Positions 33,150 through 43,943 of a stretch of DNA of 64,000 bases are shown in pieces. This DNA comes from Trifolium pratense (lineage: Eukaryota > Streptophyta > Magnoliopsida > Fabales > Fabaceae). Numbering within the stretch: the stretch's first letter is position 1; each line of letters starts with the position of its first letter. Location of the stretch: positions 15,321,501-15,385,500 of the forward strand of contig NC_060059.1 in NCBI RefSeq assembly GCF_020283565.1. Direction: 5' to 3'. The notes beneath the pieces were generated by a model. That model had not been told where the DNA came from and made no database searches. It was given only the letters and a program-made list of their open reading frames with translations. A program made the position numbers and the translations under genes.

Positions 33150-33640
33150 ATACTGCTTAAAGATTTGAAGTCTCTACTTTTCAACATATTATGTGACATA
33201 TATGCTTATTTAAAAACGTCTCTTTGTTAAGTATATGAATAATTTATTGTTTATTACAATTATTATATTATCAATATTGTTCAACATACACTAGTTTAAT
33301 TGTGTTTTGGATGTTTTTAAACTTTAAACCATATATACTTTAATCAAGCAATACAGTGCGGCAATGTACTAGATCAGTTGTAAATCTAAAAAAATGTCCA
33401 GATAATAGACTCCTCAATCTCATATTCATATAGTCTATTATCTGTTCAAGATATTTGAAAGGCATGCATGGCTATTGTCTCCTATTTTCTGCAATTTCAT
33501 TCTTACACTTGCAGTTGCATGCTTATGCAGAAGTTAACTCGGCCACATGTGTAGACACTGGACAGAGAATAGACATGTAATTAACCACTTTCAGATTTCC
33601 TCTCGGTTCCTATATTATAACCTTTACAACTTTTGGAAAG
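33150..33640. other. 3' flank of gene 1 and intron relic of the next PP2 copy
   Basis: Downstream of 33149 the sequence keeps the family 3' UTR landmark TTCAACATATTATGT. From about 33580 it resembles intron 2 ends of the family (CACTTTCAG, CTCGGTTCCTATATT), leading into exon 3 at 33641. No F-box or middle exon lies between. Confidence 0.55.
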
Positions 33641-34324
33641 GTTTCCCGAAGTCGCTGTGCTTCTTAGTGTTTGTTGGTTTCATATATGTGGGATGATAAA
33701 CTTGCTTGCATTGTGTTTGTCCCCAAATACTCAATATGGGGCTTATTTTGTGTTTAAGATGATTGATGCCTATGGATTTCAGAATCAGGACTATCCTGTG
33801 GAGTTATCAATTGGTTGCGAAGGTGGCCATGACAGTACCAAAATTGTGTATTTGGATTCAGATGTGGATGGTAGGCAGCACAACAGAGTAGTATAATTTC
33901 CACGTTCTATTGTGAGAAGCGATGGGTGGTTGGAGATTGAAATCAGAGAGTTCAGGTTTTAAATTGCGGTCGTGGATGCGGTTGCGGTTGCAGTTGTTGC
34001 GAATGCGGTCATTGCGGTTGCTGCAACAACAATGCGGTTGTTGCAGCGTGAAATCATTTTGAAATTTCACAAGCTATATAAAATGAAACTAGTATGTAAC
34101 TACACTATTTATCCACCATTACATAGTCTTAGTTTATTCCATAAACAATAATTTGAATGTATTGAAAATACCCGGTTGATAGATTGTTAAAAGTAAGATT
34201 TTTCATTAATTTGACACAAATTAGGATTTGAAGTTCATAAATTTTATTTTTTGGTGAGAAAATTTGAACGAACATCGCCGAAAACATCTGATGCGGCTTC
34301 CGATGCGGTTGTGATGCAGCCGTA

Positions 34325-34710
34325 TGATAGTTATGACAGATTTTATAAAAGGAAACGTGGGCAGAATGATACAGCTAATCATTCCCTTATAGGAATGTTT
34401 CCTTATTCAGCGAGGGAAGAGAAAGTAAATCTAGACCTGATTGATTAAATAGGAGAATGTTTTCCTGCCATTGTTTTTTATGCATGATTTGAGTGGTGAA
34501 TTTTACCCTAGGAGAGCTAAGGCCTCTCGAAGTGCCTCATTTATCATTTACAGCTTATTTCCTTACATTTTAGTCTTCTGTTTGTATTGTGAGCTAGATC
34601 CTACATGAACTCTAGCTATTTCCAGCAATAAGAATTTCTATTCACTACTATATTCTACTGTTTTATTTTATTGATCAATGTTTAATCGTAATCGAGATCG
34701 AGTCCTATCA
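34325..34710 (+). repeat. 5' LTR, 386 bp
   Basis: Directly after the target duplication CCGTA. Ends GAGTCCTATCA, followed by the primer site. Confidence 0.92.
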
Positions 34711-34726
34711 ATTGGTATCCAGAGCC
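34711..34726 (+). other. Primer-binding site
   Basis: ATTGGTATCCAGAGCC abuts the LTR and resembles the tRNA-Met site TGGTATCAGAGCC with an additional C. Confidence 0.75.
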
Positions 34727-34755
34727 TTGGTTTGCGCTGCACACCAGAGAAAACG

Positions 34756-37404
34756 ATGGATGCGAGATTTGATTCAATGGAACAAAAATTGGGAAACATC
34801 GAAACAAAGTTGCAACAAATTCATCAGATGTTGTTGGAACAACAATCAAGACCGCCAGTCACGGTGGAGCAGTTTCGCGAGCTCATTCAAGAGGAACGGG
34901 CTCGTCGTAACCGTCTTCGTGGGCGACCACGGGGAAGAGTGCACCACTATCACGAAGAGGAGGAATGGAGCGATAATAGTGCGTGGTTGTGGGACTCACC
35001 TCAACCACCGCAAACTGATGGTGGTAACCATAATTTCTACGACGTCAGAGAAGAAACTCACCTGAACAAATCTGAGTTTCAGCCGGAAACAATAGTGATG
35101 AAGGTGTCTGAAACTACAGTTAAGGTTGAGACCGAGAAAATAAGGGTGCTAAGTACGATGGCAGATAACGATTGTGTACATAGATCAGCGGTGCAGCCTT
35201 CGCCAACATGGCAGAATACCACTAGACCTGTGACGGCACCACCGCAGCGAGTTCTGCCGCTCAAACCGCTGAAATCGCCAAACGCAGAGTTGAACCACCA
35301 TCGCAGTCAAACGCCACGACTTCCGTCAAAGCCTCTAGACACCGGCCGATCGGTGACAGTACTATCACAGCAATCTTCGCCGAACTATGATTTGCATGAA
35401 CGAATCTCTGCAAACACAGATTTTCAAGAAAGAAAAGAGCAGGTGATTGTTATCAAACCACCACCGAAACCGCCAGACTTATATCGACTTGTGTTGGTTC
35501 CACCATGGCGAGAACCACCGGACATGGGAGTAGAGATTTCTTTAATGGAGAACGTGGAAGGTTTTGTCTTGTTGAAGAAAGAGAGAAGGGTAGTTTTGAT
35601 ATCTTACATGGTGGGTCTAGATCTTAACTCGGTTGATTTGACTTGGATTAGAAAAGAAGATCAAAGGGCAAATGGGTCAATTGGCAAGGTTGGTATCTCT
35701 TTTAACATAATGGGTCAGACCCAAATTAAATTTTGTTTGATTTTGAAGGAATTAGCAATGTGGGCAGGAATAGAGTTATTGAGCTTAGTTCAATTTAATG
35801 ATAACAATTGGATTATGAAAAAGGAGGGGGTGGGTACAGTTGATTATATGAATCTGAAGGGGATAGAAACAGGTCAGTGCTTCGTTTTAGGTGAGTTGGG
35901 TCAAACTCTTGATCTCATGGACCTAGTCCAATGTTATCATATCACTAGTGTTCAGGAGAAAAGGTTTTGTAATGGTATGGCTTTGTGTTGGACAATTTTG
36001 ACTCATCTTTTACCACCAAATGATGATTATTCGGTGCTACAAGGTGGGGGAAAATTACATGGGAATGCTCACTACGCTGAGAGAATGTATGAATACATGA
36101 TTATGCTAACTATCCAAGTAGACGGTGATCTGGTAAGAGGGTACACAAAGGAGGTTGAAGTTATGCTCCATGAACAATTTCTCTTTGATAACCTGCTTGA
36201 ATTCATTCGAAGTCTTAAAGAATTTGTGGATCCTAGGAATACTACCAAATTTTTGAAGTTCATCATTCTTGTTTTGAATGGAAGGAATATGAAAGAAGAA
36301 ACAATATCAGTACACTTATTCATTCATACAATGAATTGTTACATGGAAGATACAGAAAGTGGTTTTCTTATGTTGTTGGAAAAGCCTATAGCATATGCCC
36401 TTGATCCTTTAGATACTTCAATGGAGGTTTTTATTTTCTTAGCTGGACTTATGATTGATCATGTCCGAGCTTCAGTGATTTTGAAAGAAAGCAACTGCAG
36501 GTCACCTAGAGACAGAGTGAGTGAAGTTGTCCTACAGATTCGATTGTTTGAAGCTGACTCGACAAGTTTTCAACAGTGGGACCCTGGGAAGGAACCAATT
36601 TTGGGAAGTGAATATGGAATAGATCAGTGGCCTTTCTGCATTGCATATGCACTTGTTCTTTGTTATATTTTAAGGCTCTCAAAGCATGAAAACTATAAGT
36701 TCTCAAAGATAATTGGAGGGTTAGGGGACATGTTGATCACTACCTTTGAATTCCAAGAAGGGGTCAACTTTTGCAATCAGAGTTGTCTCCAGAAATTTCT
36801 GGAAATAATAATATTCAGTTCAATATTGAAATTTTCAAAGAACACTACCCAAGTCATGGTTTCAAAGGAGGTACCAAGGTCACTAGCTTCAATCATAATT
36901 TGGAAGGATAAGTTTGTGCTTAAATTCCTTGATTTCTTGCAAGTTGTTCATGCCATGTTCATGAAATCCACAACAAGTGACAAATTTCTGACAACATTCT
37001 TAATGTTTACTTGGAATCTCCGTGTTTGCTACCTAGAGGGGTTGTTTCATTTAGCCATTGTGAAAATGGTGGTATTAAATTCATCAGTGAGGATAATACC
37101 ATGGGATCCAGGAAAATTCAATGTTTTTATGGCTAAAGTTGCTTGTGAATGCTATTGGAGAAATTCTCTTTCAATCTATTGTTTGCTTAATTGGGTCTAT
37201 GGAAGAAGGAATCATTTCCAACCTTTACCAACTGGTTTGAATGAAGAGTCGCAGCTGGAACCAGAACCTGAAGAAGCATTAGATACTCAAAGGAATGACC
37301 AAGGAGAAGTGGAAGTTTTGGTCAAATGGGAAGGATTGCCTGAATTTGAAAACTCTTGGGAGATAGCTGACAAGATGAGAAGAGTTTCCCAGATTCCTCC
37401 TTGA
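34756..37404 (+). CDS. 882-aa protein of a non-autonomous LTR element, chromodomain C-terminus
   Basis: The first Met outside the LTR starts MDARFDSMEQKLGNIETKL, a coiled-coil opening typical of plant chromovirus gag starts. Residues about 50-70 are Arg-rich (ARRNRLRGRPRGR). Residues about 130-290 are Pro/Thr-rich with PPKPPDLYRLVLVPPWREPP. Then come about 540 residues with no catalytic motif I recognise. The last 40 residues hold VLVKWEGLPEFENSWE, the core of a chromodomain, preceded by an acidic linker (EPEPEEALD). Chromodomains of chromoviral integrases direct insertion to modified histones. The frame is open for 2.6 kb, although the element lacks RT and integrase. This implies recent function or selection. 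It might be a gag-like or targeting protein; the role is unknown. Confidence 0.7.
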   Translation: MDARFDSMEQKLGNIETKLQQIHQMLLEQQSRPPVTVEQFRELIQEERARRNRLRGRPRGRVHHYHEEEEWSDNSAWLWDSPQPPQTDGGNHNFYDVREETHLNKSEFQPETIVMKVSETTVKVETEKIRVLSTMADNDCVHRSAVQPSPTWQNTTRPVTAPPQRVLPLKPLKSPNAELNHHRSQTPRLPSKPLDTGRSVTVLSQQSSPNYDLHERISANTDFQERKEQVIVIKPPPKPPDLYRLVLVPPWREPPDMGVEISLMENVEGFVLLKKERRVVLISYMVGLDLNSVDLTWIRKEDQRANGSIGKVGISFNIMGQTQIKFCLILKELAMWAGIELLSLVQFNDNNWIMKKEGVGTVDYMNLKGIETGQCFVLGELGQTLDLMDLVQCYHITSVQEKRFCNGMALCWTILTHLLPPNDDYSVLQGGGKLHGNAHYAERMYEYMIMLTIQVDGDLVRGYTKEVEVMLHEQFLFDNLLEFIRSLKEFVDPRNTTKFLKFIILVLNGRNMKEETISVHLFIHTMNCYMEDTESGFLMLLEKPIAYALDPLDTSMEVFIFLAGLMIDHVRASVILKESNCRSPRDRVSEVVLQIRLFEADSTSFQQWDPGKEPILGSEYGIDQWPFCIAYALVLCYILRLSKHENYKFSKIIGGLGDMLITTFEFQEGVNFCNQSCLQKFLEIIIFSSILKFSKNTTQVMVSKEVPRSLASIIIWKDKFVLKFLDFLQVVHAMFMKSTTSDKFLTTFLMFTWNLRVCYLEGLFHLAIVKMVVLNSSVRIIPWDPGKFNVFMAKVACECYWRNSLSIYCLLNWVYGRRNHFQPLPTGLNEESQLEPEPEEALDTQRNDQGEVEVLVKWEGLPEFENSWEIADKMRRVSQIPP

Positions 37405-37420
37405 GGTCAAGGAGAATTTT

Positions 37421-37434
37421 GAAGGGGGAGGTAT
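37421..37434 (+). other. Polypurine tract
   Basis: GAAGGGGGAGGTAT immediately precedes the 3' LTR start TGATAG. Confidence 0.85.
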
Positions 37435-37820
37435 TGATAGTTATGACAGATTTTATAAAAGGAAACGTGGGCAGAATGATACAGCTAATCATTCCCTTAT
37501 AGGAATGTTTCCTTATTCAGCGAGGGAAGAGAAAGTAAATCTAGACCTGATTGATTAAATAGGAGAATGTTTTCCTGCCATTGTTTTTTATGCATGATTT
37601 GAGTGGTGAATTTTACCCTAGGAGAGCTAAGGCCTCTCGAAGTGCCTCATTTATCATTTACAGCTTATTTCCTTACATTTTAGTCTTCTGTTTGTATTGT
37701 GAGCTAGATCCTACATGAACTCTAGCTATTTCCAGCAATAAGAATTTCTATTCACTACTATATTCTACTGTTTTATTTTATTGATCAATGTTTAATCGTA
37801 ATCGAGATCGAGTCCTATCA
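37435..37820 (+). repeat. 3' LTR, 386 bp
   Basis: Same length and sequence as the 5' LTR on reading, followed by CCGTA. Confidence 0.92.
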
Positions 37821-38032
37821 CCGTACACGTGAATTAAGATCACACCGCAATTGCGGCGTGATGCGGTTGCGGTGGCTACCGCATCAACAATACTGTGGCC
37901 GCAATTGAGGATGCGAACGCAATTTAAACCCTTGTTCTACAATTCAGGCCTTGAAGATGAAAAAGTAGAGATGAATATTAAAGAGGTACGTGGTCTCTTT
38001 TTTTTGAAGGATTTGATGTTAGGCATAAGTAA

Positions 38033-38915
38033 AACATTCCATGAATTAATAACTACCAAGGGGTCATGCACCTTGGTGGCAGAACATGTTTGTGGATGTT
38101 CAACATATTATGTTACATTTTGAGAAAGGCTAAAACATATTAATAAAAGAAATAAGGGGGAATAGTACAAGAAGTACCTAAAAGTCTAGAACTCCCACAT
38201 AAAAAAAAAATTTAGAGAATTTCTTTTGTGACATTACGTGTTTCTCACGGTGGTCAAGTTTTCTGCATCGGTTCAAGGTTTGTCTAAATAGTAATCTTCA
38301 GAAAACTAAAGGCTCACACCTCTCCCTTATCTTCTTCTATTTCTTTTTCTTTTTTTTTTTCTCGTAAATTTAGTTTGTTTAGTTTTTGTAGTTTTGTGTG
38401 TAAAGCCGCAAAGTTCGTCGTTTGTCAGACATAACGATTGATTTGGTTTCCTTGAAAAAGAATATTTGGGATTGCTATACTCATCAACAAGGGACTTTTG
38501 TGTTCCAATTGGGTACAATATGATTAGCTGAAAGGTCCCTAACTGTTGAAGCAAAAACTGGCACTGGAGTAAACTTATCTTCTCGGATAGAGATGCCAAT
38601 GGCGCGCCCTCGCCAACATGGAAATATTGCGCCCAAAGTCAAAGCCAACCCTGTTGCCCCTGTTGCATTTGTCAAAGGGCGATGGGTTCATATGGGCGTG
38701 CCTACAGTGACATCTTGAACGAATATGTCATTAGGTTATAGTATTTTTTTATGTAACTTTTCTTTGAGTAAGTGTTCAAGACCAACAAACCACTATAGAA
38801 ACCGGCGATGTAACTTTTGTGTCTAACAAATATATTGTAATGCATTGTAATGAAAATTAATAATATTTTTCATATTTTTTGCATTCTGCCTGTCTGTGAT
38901 TTTTTGGAAAACTAA
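38033..38915. other. PP2 3' flank and unassigned sequence
   Basis: 38033-38125 is conserved PP2 3' UTR. The plus strand at 38591-38718 reads MPMARPRQHGNIAPKVKANP and on to a stop, less AT-rich than its surroundings, but I cannot assign it. Otherwise no gene. Confidence 0.5.
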
Positions 38916-38919
38916 GATA

Positions 38920-39100
38920 GAGTCATTCGCTACTTAATTAAAGGATATCCAACAAACGTTGTTGCATCTCCATTCTTACCCGTCGGACCACCTTTCTCAA
39001 TCTATGGCACACATTATATTGTATATGTGCTTGATTGTCATCGAGCATCGTCGATAGAATATTTATTGGGAATGGGTTGTTATTTGACATCTCAGACGCC
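38920..39100 (-). pseudogene. FAR1/MULE-type transposase relic, C-terminal side of the CACTA insertion
   Basis: On the minus strand, from 39098 downwards, it reads SEMSNNNPFPINILSTMLDD and then RLRKVVRRVRMEMQQ. This pattern follows the DNA-binding domain in FAR1-like MULE proteins. The frame joins without a break to 42966-43425 once the CACTA element and one GCC are removed, so the CACTA element split a formerly continuous coding region. Confidence 0.6.
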
Positions 39101-39999
39101 CACTACAAGAAAAAAGGAATATAGTGGCGGCCAACTAGCTGCAGTTGGCTAATATCCGTCGCCGCTTTCAACATTCACCGCAGTTCAAACCGGCAGTTCA
39201 AACCGCCCCTGTTTGCTTTTAAGAAAACATAAATCTGAATCACGTTTCCCTCTCAACGCAGGTTTTAGGGATTTAGCACTTCCTTGCCATCCGCCGCTTT
39301 TCCGGTCGTAGCTCCGATTACTCTCTCTCAACACAGGTTCCTATCTCCTCCTCTCCCTCTCTCTCTCTCTCTGTATCACTCTTTGTATCTCTCTCTATCT
39401 GCGATTACTTAATTGTTTGTTAACTCTGATTTGTTAATTTGTTAATTTCTTGGATTCTTTACAGTTTGATTTTAGGGTTTTTGAGTTTAGTGGTTTAATT
39501 TCTTGGATTGTTCTGTTGTTTGATTGTTAGGGTTTTGATAGTTTTGAAGATGGAATGTTAATTTTCCCTTTTGATTTTGCTTGAAGTTGTTCTGGTATGG
39601 TTAATGCTGATATTTCTTTGTATTTTTTTTCTTGTTCTTTATCTGTTGTATGTTAGTTTATGTTGTAAAATTACCTACCCATTCTTGCCACTTGAGTTTC
39701 ATTCCTGATATTAATGGATCTGCAATTACACAATTTAAGCTGTTAAGGTTTATCAAAAATTAACATCACTAAATTGAACCCACACTGCAGTAATTAACCA
39801 GTTTGCAGATGTAGGGCTTATAATCAAAATTGGACAACATTTCCACAACCTCTGTACATTCTCAAGTGACTGAGATGAATATATATGTTGTTTTTAATTG
39901 GACAATGGTGAAAGATATTATGTGGAAAGATATTCTTCTAATTTCTATGAAGTGCTTATTTGCTTATTTCTATTTCAATTTATAGTTTTCATTATACAG

Positions 40000-40110
40000 G
40001 AGGAGTTAGAATTAGAAACACATCGCAAAGAAAATTCTTCTCTGACTGATGCTGCATACACAACAGTTTTTGGAAAAGAACATCCAGGACGTGTTCTAGG
40101 CGTGGGGTAA
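40000..40110 (+). pseudogene. Fragment of Ptta/En/Spm-type transposase
   Basis: After an ATACAG acceptor the frame reads EELELETHRKENSSLTDAAY and ends FGKEHPGRVLGVG before TAA. DAAYTxVFGKEHPGRVxGxG is the C-terminal hallmark of the plant transposase family of CACTA elements (transposase_24). Only this one exon remains. Confidence 0.6.
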
Positions 40111-40639
40111 AGTGTTCTCCCATCTCAATACCTTGGAAGCTCACAAGAGCTCCATCCAGTTTCTAATAATTTTATAAAGAAGCATTTTCACTCGTATTCC
40201 TTATCTCTTATTGATATTTGTGTTGTATGTTTTTATAGACTTAATCTCTTATTGAAATTTACATTGAAGCTCCATGATAATAGAAACTAGAAAATAGAAA
40301 ACTATCATTCAAACATGTTATACAATTAATCTATTTACTTGCATTTAGACTTAGATTATTTGCATTTAGACTTAGATGATTGTAATTAGTTAAACTTGTG
40401 AATTTTAAATTTAAGCTTAGTTTTAATATTTTAACTTTAGATGTTAATTTGCTTGTCTATGTTATGATATTTTTTACACTTCAAACGTTGTGGTAATGTA
40501 TAGTTTTGGATATATAAGTTCTGCAAAATTGAAATCTAGTAGAAGGTGCTGACATGCATGTTCAACTCTTGGGTTTTATATCCTAAGTCGTGACTCTATT
40601 TTATCTATGAGATAACATAGCATCAACTAAATCTTGCAG

Positions 40640-41742
40640 CGTTCTTGTATCCTTGAATTCGATGGAGCATATAGTGGAAATCCTGGAAGGTCTGGAGCAG
40701 GAGTTGTGCTGCGTGATGGGAACCAGGTGTCTACTCTATGCATCAATATTCATATTTGTACTATAAAGCTATATGCTATATATCAAATGTAGTAATAACC
40801 CTTGGGTCACTTTACAGGTTCAGCGCTTCAGTCAAGGACTGGGCACTCAGACAAATAATTCTGCTGAATATCAAGGTTTAATTTTGTGATTGAAAGAAGT
40901 AGCCAACCAAGGATATGATCGTGTTTATGTTCGAGGTGACTCTCAGCTTGTTTGCAACCAGGTTAGTTCCCTTAGAGAGAGTATGCATTAACCAATCTTG
41001 GTCTATATTTCACTACTTAACTTGCATCTGAATGAAATGAATGATGATAAAAAGAAAAACATAATCCAATTGTTTCAAAAATATTGCATGTTGATTTGAA
41101 ATTACAAGCAATTATATGGTTTCTACATTGGACAAGAGAAAATTATGGATTAGAGGATTGAGGAAATCATAGGTGGTTAAGTTAAAAATCATGTACAAAA
41201 ATTTCATTAGTTTTGTTCTTCTACATTAAACACAATTTAAGGATTCATTTAATTCATATCATTCCCAATGGTTAGTTGAAGAAGATTATTACTACTGATC
41301 ATTCTGCTTATTACTTATTAATAACCGTATTTTTCTAACGAATTTACCACATTTTTTATTGGTTTTGCATCAGTTTGAGGGTTCCTGGAAAGTGAACAAC
41401 CAGAATTTAAGTGGCATGTGTAATGAGGCTCAGCAGCTGAGGGATAACTTTATTCAAATTGTGTTTTAATTGGCACATCTGTCTACTACTAAAGATCACT
41501 AGCATATATCTTTATTGAAAATCATATATGATTCAAATGTTTGAATGGTCAAAACCTGTATGATTTGAAATTAAAAATACTAGTTCCACTACTTTGAATA
41601 GAAAATCACTAGCATCAATGGCATTAGTCCATATAATTTTACCTCCTTGTTTCATGATTTTAACAAATGTCTGTTTTTTAATGTTTTAAGGGCCATAACA
41701 CTGAAGCTGATGCTCAAGCAAGTCGGGGTAAATATCTCAGAG
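40640..41742 (+). pseudogene. Captured RNase H-like gene fragment with introns
   Basis: Four exons with GT-AG borders: 40640-40726 (RSCILEFDGAYSGNPGRSGA), 40818-40961 (starts VQRFSQGLGTQTNNSAEYQG), 41374-41469 (FEGSWKVNNQNLSGMCNEAQ) and 41691-41742 (GHNTEADAQASRGKYLR). The order FDGA-x-GNPG, NNxAEYxGL, GDSQLVCNQ and the Asp/Glu-rich end is that of plant RNase H-like proteins, which cut RNA in RNA-DNA hybrids. The second exon has an in-frame TGA where Gly/Leu is expected (ILxLKE), and the third ends in TAA. It is thus a non-functional captured host copy. Intact introns show DNA-level capture rather than retroposition. Confidence 0.75.
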
Positions 41743-42965
41743 GTACGACTTCAAGATTTTTCTGACTTTTAATAACATTGTAGTTGATTTCTTGAGTAAG
41801 GTATGTCTTAGGAACAATATATAAGATCAGAAGTAGAGAATCAAAGGTCTTTATAAGTATAATGTTTTCATATGTCCTGAGGGTACTTGGTTTTTTTCCA
41901 GGTGGTACGAGAGTTTACTTGGTGTTTTCCTTTTCCTATGTCTCGATGTTACTTGTTTGATTAAGAGCATTATAGAGACTTTGGTGAAGATGTAAGGTTC
42001 ATGGATTTATGTGTCAAAAGGTAATCAATCATCCCTCTTTATAGATTTACTAGTACTAATCTCATAAGTGAATAATCCATTGTTATTGTATTTTAATTGT
42101 TTCTTAGTTGATACTAATTCGCAAGTTGTATGCTTGTGCTTAACACATTTTATATTCATTGTTGTTTTGATATGTCTATCTGCTTTGTGCATTAATTTTT
42201 GAAATTGTTGTGACAGTAGTGTGTGCTCTATTTACTGTATTTTCTATTCAGGGTACAGGTAGTGTTTTTGTTCGTGGCAGGTCTGCAGTGGGGGTGGTGG
42301 TTTGTTGTTCTGTTTTGGCGCTCAAGCTGTTCTTTATTTGCCTTTCCTTTTGGTCCTACCTGATGGTGTTATGTTTTTTTTTTCTTTCTTCTTTCTATTT
42401 GTTGTTTGTAGTCTGTGTTGTTAAAAGGGCCTATTGTTCTAGGAGGACTTTTTCTTAATTTTGTTTTTTTGTTTCGGATGATAGTTCTGGTTCCTGCATT
42501 TTTATGTAGGTTGTATCTTTACTCTCCAATGTGTAATCCTTGTACATATAGATGAGTTATTTTAATAATGGGAAAGTAAGACTCATTTAGTTGGTGAGAT
42601 TTGAGTAAATACCAATATAAGAAATAAAATAAAAAAGGAAAAAGAATTGAGGAAATACCCAATTTATTGTTGGGAATTTTTTTTTAAAACATATTTAAGT
42701 TTTGCGGCGGTTTAAAACCGCCACTATATTCTCAATATTTTTTAAAGTTTCAGTAAAAATAAAACGCCACAAAGCATACCAAACCGCCGGAAACTACCGT
42801 ACTGGCGGTTATTCTAGCAGTTGCCAAAACTGCCGCTGGATGACCTAGCGACGCCGAAATCTGCGACGCCTGCGAAACTGCCGCAAACGCAAATAGCGGC
42901 AGTTCAAAACCGCCGCCGCTTGCCAAAGTCAGCTGCCGCTGCTTTTTCTTTTCCTTGTAGTGGCC

Positions 42966-43425
42966 AATATCCACTCCTCCGGTTTTAGCAGCTCGCCATA
43001 TTTATGACCTTCAAACCTTTTTGTCATTTTGTGATTGTGTGTCCCGTCGATGACACTCACAAATACCTTCTAAGCTTAAATGAACAATTGCATTTTAATG
43101 TTTTCGTGACTTCCTGTTTCTTGTTGACGTATGCCTTATGGCTGTCAAATCATTGACAACCCATCATAACATAAACTTTTCTATTGTTACCCCCCATTAA
43201 TGTCGGACTTCACAACCACCGCAACAAATCCCAACTTCGTTGCTTCACCACAAAGCCATTTTTGCATCTCTTTTTGCATGGTAAACTTTCTAGCCGTGGT
43301 GAATTGTAGGCAAAAATCAACCGCGGGTTCCACAATCATCGGTTTGTTGGTCGATTTCCCATCGCCTTTTTTCCATAACCTTAGAAGGCTTCGCATTAAC
43401 CATGGAAGTGCTTGTTGATCCATAA
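42966..43425 (-). pseudogene. FAR1/MULE-type protein relic, DNA-binding domain part
   Basis: The minus strand starts at MDQQALPWLMRSLLRLWKKG (43423) and includes FTMQKEMQKWLCGEATKLGF, similar to the WRKY-GCM1-like FAR1 zinc-binding domain region. After a stop and frameshift near 43187 further homology reads NNRKVYVMMGCQ, KKQEVTKTLKCNCSFKLR and GLKVINM, ending at EEWILA, where the CACTA element entered. Stops and frameshifts mark it as a relic. Confidence 0.6.
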
Positions 43426-43721
43426 AACAGTTAAACTATAAATACAGTTAGTTTCAGTTACAGAGTGATCCGTTATTAAGTAGCGCATCTGACCAGTTTA
43501 TAGTGACTTTACGTGATCCAAACGAAATGCTTGCGAAATTGAATGAGGAAAGTTTAAGATACACATTACCTTTGTATTTAGCTTAGTGGGGTTTCTTTAG
43601 AGTTCCTTGATGCTTTGGTTGTGTGTTAGTAGCACATATTTCGTGGAAATGAAGTTTTTTTAAGGGTTTGCGAAAGTTGGTGTGAAGAAGAAATGTTTGT
43701 GACTAAAGGTCATTGACTATG

Positions 43722-43943
43722 AGGTCGTTTGAATTTGACTTATTTTTGAGCTTATGAAAATAACTTATGCAAATAAATAAATTTTTATGTTAATTCACAA
43801 GTTTTTACTAACAAAAATTGTATTTTTATAAGCTGTTTTTCTTCATAAACTACCTTGAAAAATTTATAATAATACATAAAAGCTTATTTATTAGCATAAG
43901 CTGTTTCGCTTAAGCTAAAAAATAAGTCAATCCAAACAAGCCT
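43722..43943. mobile_element. MITE with about 40 bp terminal inverted repeats
   Basis: Left end AGGTCGTTTGAATTTGACTT and the complement of the right end, AGGCTTGTTTGGATTGACTT, continue matching through TATTTTTgAGCTTA. The interior is AT-rich and non-coding. No clear target duplication was found, so the superfamily is open. Confidence 0.7.

Larger units (their letters stand above)
34325..37820 (+). mobile_element. Ty3/gypsy-derived (chromovirus-like) LTR element with a single unusual ORF
   Basis: Two 386 bp LTRs (34325-34710 and 37435-37820), read as identical, with TGATAG...CTATCA ends and 5 bp duplication CCGTA (34320-34324 and 37821-37825). After the 5' LTR comes TTGGTATCCAGAGCC, a primer site of the tRNA-Met type with one extra base. 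GAAGGGGGAGGTAT precedes the 3' LTR. The interior carries one 882-residue frame with a chromodomain-like end and no protease, RT, RNase H or integrase. Total length 3,496 bp. Recent by LTR identity. Confidence 0.92.
33953..37934. mobile_element. hAT-like non-autonomous element rich in GCGGTTGCGG, holding an LTR element
   Basis: Ends CAGGTTTTAAATTGCGGTCG and the complement of CAAGGGTTTAAATTGCGTTCG form an imperfect inverted repeat. Subterminal GCGGTTGCGGTTG repeats occur at both ends (33966-34050 and 37850-37920). Without the 3.5 kb LTR insertion it is about 480 bp. No 8 bp target duplication is visible; at most GTTC is shared at the two borders. Confidence 0.65.
33641..38032 (+). pseudogene. 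PP2 exon-3 relic, split by nested transposons
   Basis: Starts RFPEVAVLLSVCWFHICGMI and carries LSPNTQYGAYFVFKMIDAYG, then a premature TAG near 33893 where paralogs read TVGLQRP. Coding-like sequence continues to SDGWLEIEI and is cut near 33952 by a hAT-like element holding an LTR element. It resumes at about 37935 with FYNSGLEDEKVEMNIKE and ends near 38032. Joining the flanks gives the same length as the paralogs over the junction, so the insertion was clean. Exons 1 and 2 are absent. Closest relative in the window is the orphan exon at 10229-10631. Confidence 0.85.
39101..42962 (+). mobile_element. CACTA (En/Spm) element, 3,862 bp, gene-capturing
   Basis: Ends CACTACAAGAAAAA and the complement CACTACAAGGAAAA, flanked by the 3 bp duplication GCC (39098-39100 and 42963-42965). 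Subterminal regions are packed with GCGGCGGTTT/AAACCGCC motifs in both senses (39121-39210 and 42700-42950). There is no full transposase. It carries a fragment of a plant CACTA-associated transposase (40000-40110) and spliced RNase H-like exons (40640-41742). It is inserted in a FAR1-like relic. Confidence 0.92.

Noticed and set aside
43455..43500. CGCTACTTAA motifs at 38928 and 43471 as inverted ends of one transposon around the FAR1-like relic
   Set aside because: Only about 12 bases match, with no target duplication; likely coincidence or a small old MITE.
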